From contig NC_134648.1 of assembly GCF_030463565.1 (NCBI RefSeq), positions 11,263,806 to 11,327,805 of the forward strand: a stretch of DNA of 64,000 bases, read 5' to 3'. Shown here one piece after another: positions 62,485 through 64,000 of this stretch (positions are counted from its first letter, which is position 1; each line of letters begins with the position of its first letter). The notes under the pieces are model-generated. The model was given only the letters and a program-made list of their open reading frames with translations. It was not told the origin of the DNA and ran no database searches. This DNA is from Pelecanus crispus. Lineage: Eukaryota; Chordata; Aves; Pelecaniformes; Pelecanidae. A program made the translations under genes and the position numbers.

Positions 62485-62740
62485 CAGGGCAGCTAAGGCC
62501 GATCAAAGTTCTTAGACTTGCCTACAAAGTAACAGTAATTTGCTCAAAAAATTAGTATTAAAACTAAATTCTTCATTTGCATTCCTTGCTCTAAACCGTT
62601 TCACACAAAAATAATTTTTCAAAATCACTTCTCTGATGTCTGTCTTCAACATTTTTTCTAAACTAAATTTCTGTGGAATTAACAGAAATTACTTGAAATA
62701 CAGATTTATAAATGTATTAATTTCTATCTTTGTAGACAAA

Positions 62741-62826
62741 ATGACTTCTATAAAAAATCTGGCCAGGACTGCAATCATTTTATATGCCATATGCTTTTTT
62801 ACAAACTCTGATGGAAGACCAATGAT
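62741..62826 (+). CDS. PTH: PTH exon 2: pre-pro segment of parathyroid hormone
   Basis: This exon encodes the start of preproparathyroid hormone, the secreted peptide that raises blood calcium through PTH1R in bone and kidney. The frame reads MTSIKNLARTAIILYAICFF, then TNSDG, then RPMM. The first 25 residues form the signal peptide (charged start, hydrophobic core, small C-region), the same length as in mammals. RPMM begins the six-residue pro-segment, whose closing Lys-Arg would come from the next exon. The exon starts at 62,736 with a five-base leader (acaaa) after ttgtag and ends two bases into a Met codon at a gtaagt donor (62,827). Leader length, exon size (91 nt) and split-codon position agree with mammalian PTH exon 2. 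The exon is intact. Mature hormone sequence is not in the window. Confidence 0.97.
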
Positions 62827-64000
62827 GTAAGTACATTATTATACACTTCCAAGGTTTGGAGGATGACTTTGGCTGTTTTTGAGAACATGGCTAGTTTATC
62901 TGTATGTAAGTTTATGAGTATGCGACTCTTTCTGTCCCTGGTTTTGAATCCTTTGGCCAAGCTGGCCAAATTCTGTCCTCTAGATACAGCTGTAGAGATC
63001 TCAGATACTCTGAGTTCTTACACATTTTTTTAAAATAGGCAGCTGAGTAGAGGGAGAAAAATCATATGTGTCCTTTTAGGAATATCATTGGGTAAGCTGC
63101 ATGTCTTATTAAGACGCTTGGTGGGGTCTAAACAGGAGAGCATCTTTTGTTACTGTGCGAGAATCTGGCTGGAACTCGCACTTAGACAGTAACATCAATC
63201 AGCACTGAGACGCAAATGCACAGGAAATCATGATTCCTTAGCTCTAGTGTTCACAGAAAACTACCACTGAATAAATGCCTGTGGTGGTTTGACCTTGGCT
63301 GGATGCCAGGTGCCAACCAAAACCGCTCTGTCACTCCCCTTCTCAACTGGACAGGGGAGAGAAAACATAATGAAAAAGCTCAGGTAAGGACAGGGAGATC
63401 ACTCAGCAATTACTGTCATGGGCAAAACAGACTCAACCTGGGGAAAATCAGTTTAATTTATTGCCAATCAAAACTGAGTAGAAGAGAGGAGTGAGAATAT
63501 GCGTAGGGTAATGAGAAATAAAACCGAATCTTGAAACACCTTCCCCCCACCCCTCCCTTCTTTCCGGGCTCAACTTCACTCCTGAATTTCTCTACCTCCT
63601 GCCCCTGAGCAGTGCAGGGGGATGGGGAATGCGGGTTGCGGTCAGTTCATCACGCGTTATCTCTGCTGCTCCTTCCTCCTCAGAGGGAGGACTCCTCACA
63701 CTCTTCCCCTGCTCCAGCGTGGGATCCCACCCATGGGAGACAGTTCTCCATGAATTTCTCCAACATGGATCCTTCCCACGGGCTGTAGTTCTTCACAAAC
63801 TGCTCCAGCATGGGTCCCCCACAGGGTCACAGCTCCTGCCAGCAAACCTGCTCCAGCCTGGGCTCCTCTCTCCATGGGTCCACAGGTCCTGCCAGGAGCC
63901 TGCTCCAGCGCGGGCTTCCCCCGGGCTCCCAGCCTCCTTGGGGCACATCCCCCTGATCCAGCGTGGGCTCCTCCCCGGGGGCAGGGGGATCTCTGCTCCC
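62827..64000 (+). other. PTH: PTH intron 2 (partial)
   Basis: Sequence after the exon 2 donor was read for the Lys-Arg-Ser-Val-Ser-Glu start of exon 3, and none was found up to the window end. The unique part (62,833-63,279) has no coding signal. The rest is an antisense LTR. Human PTH intron 2 is about 0.1 kb, so this intron is much longer. Confidence 0.75.
63280..64000 (-). mobile_element. ERV LTR (family A), minus orientation, cut by window end
   Basis: The left end, tgtggtggtttgaccttggc, is the reverse complement of the family A LTR terminus at 15,632. The whole 721 bp follows that copy in reverse (ttaatttattgccaatcaaa; accttccccccacccctccc; ctgctccagcatgggtcccc). An extra stretch of about 20 bp near 63,482-63,505 is absent from the other copy. 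It lies antisense inside PTH intron 2, and the far end is not seen, so solo LTR versus provirus is open. Confidence 0.9.

Larger units (their letters stand above)
61575..62735 (+). other. PTH: PTH intron 1
   Basis: This 1,161-bp intron runs from gtaagt to an acceptor reading tttctatctttgtag (ag at 62,734-62,735). It contains two microsatellites and no exon. Confidence 0.85.

Noticed and set aside
62827..63279. PTH exon 3 expected soon after exon 2
   Set aside because: I read all three frames for the Lys-Arg-Ser-Val-Ser-Glu start and found nothing; the exon must lie beyond the window.
1..64000. CRISPR arrays, operons or other prokaryotic systems, and tRNA or rRNA genes
   Set aside because: The sequence is a vertebrate nuclear region with spliced genes and retroelements; none of these structures is present.

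Overview
This is a vertebrate nuclear window, almost certainly from a bird. It holds parts of two protein-coding genes. FAR1 (fatty acyl-CoA reductase 1) is on the minus strand and PTH (parathyroid hormone) is on the plus strand. They lie head to head, with about 41 kb between them. The bird assignment rests on several CR1 LINEs with the CR1-type 3' end, on avian-type ERV LTRs, on FAR1 and PTH residues closer to my memory of chicken than of human, and on a direct repeat at the PTH promoter that matches the described avian PTH vitamin D element. The LTR families suggest a non-galliform bird (inference).

FAR1 occupies about 1-20,175. Three coding exons can be read with exact splice sites and consistent phases: exon 2 with the start codon (8,856-9,044), exon 3 (4,858-5,033) and exon 4 (1,980-2,159). 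Together they give the NADP-binding Rossmann half of the enzyme. A non-coding exon 1 is predicted in a strong CpG island (about 19,540-20,810), ending at a GT donor at 20,118/20,117. The rest of the gene continues past the left edge. Intron 1 carries a CR1 LINE (about 10,545-11,481) and a 1.1 kb solo LTR (14,516-15,632).

From 21 to 61 kb I see no convincing functional gene. The space contains CR1 fragments (24.7-25.5, 32.1, 35.5-36.3 and 50.4-50.8 kb), an older CR1/L3-like remnant (26.4-27.0 kb), MIR-like SINE remnants, two solo LTRs of one family in opposite orientation (39,877-40,449 and 43,390-43,951), and a collinear but heavily decayed Ty3/gypsy-type pol fossil on the minus strand (about 58,820-60,720). 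The fossil is the most unusual item here. It keeps readable reverse transcriptase, RNase H and integrase landmarks, and it ends only about 0.65 kb upstream of the PTH promoter elements.

PTH starts at about 61.48 kb. Visible parts are a DR3 vitamin D response element (61,379-61,393), a CRE-like TGACATCA, two A/T-rich TATA-like boxes, non-coding exon 1 (to 61,574), a 1.16 kb intron 1 with trinucleotide microsatellites, and exon 2 (62,736-62,826), which encodes the 25-residue signal peptide and most of the pro-segment. The exon with mature hormone does not appear before the window ends. Intron 2 is at least 1.17 kb and contains an antisense LTR of the same family as the one in FAR1 intron 1. FAR1 makes fatty alcohols for ether lipids at peroxisomes and PTH is an endocrine calcium regulator; nothing in the sequence suggests a functional link beyond conserved synteny.
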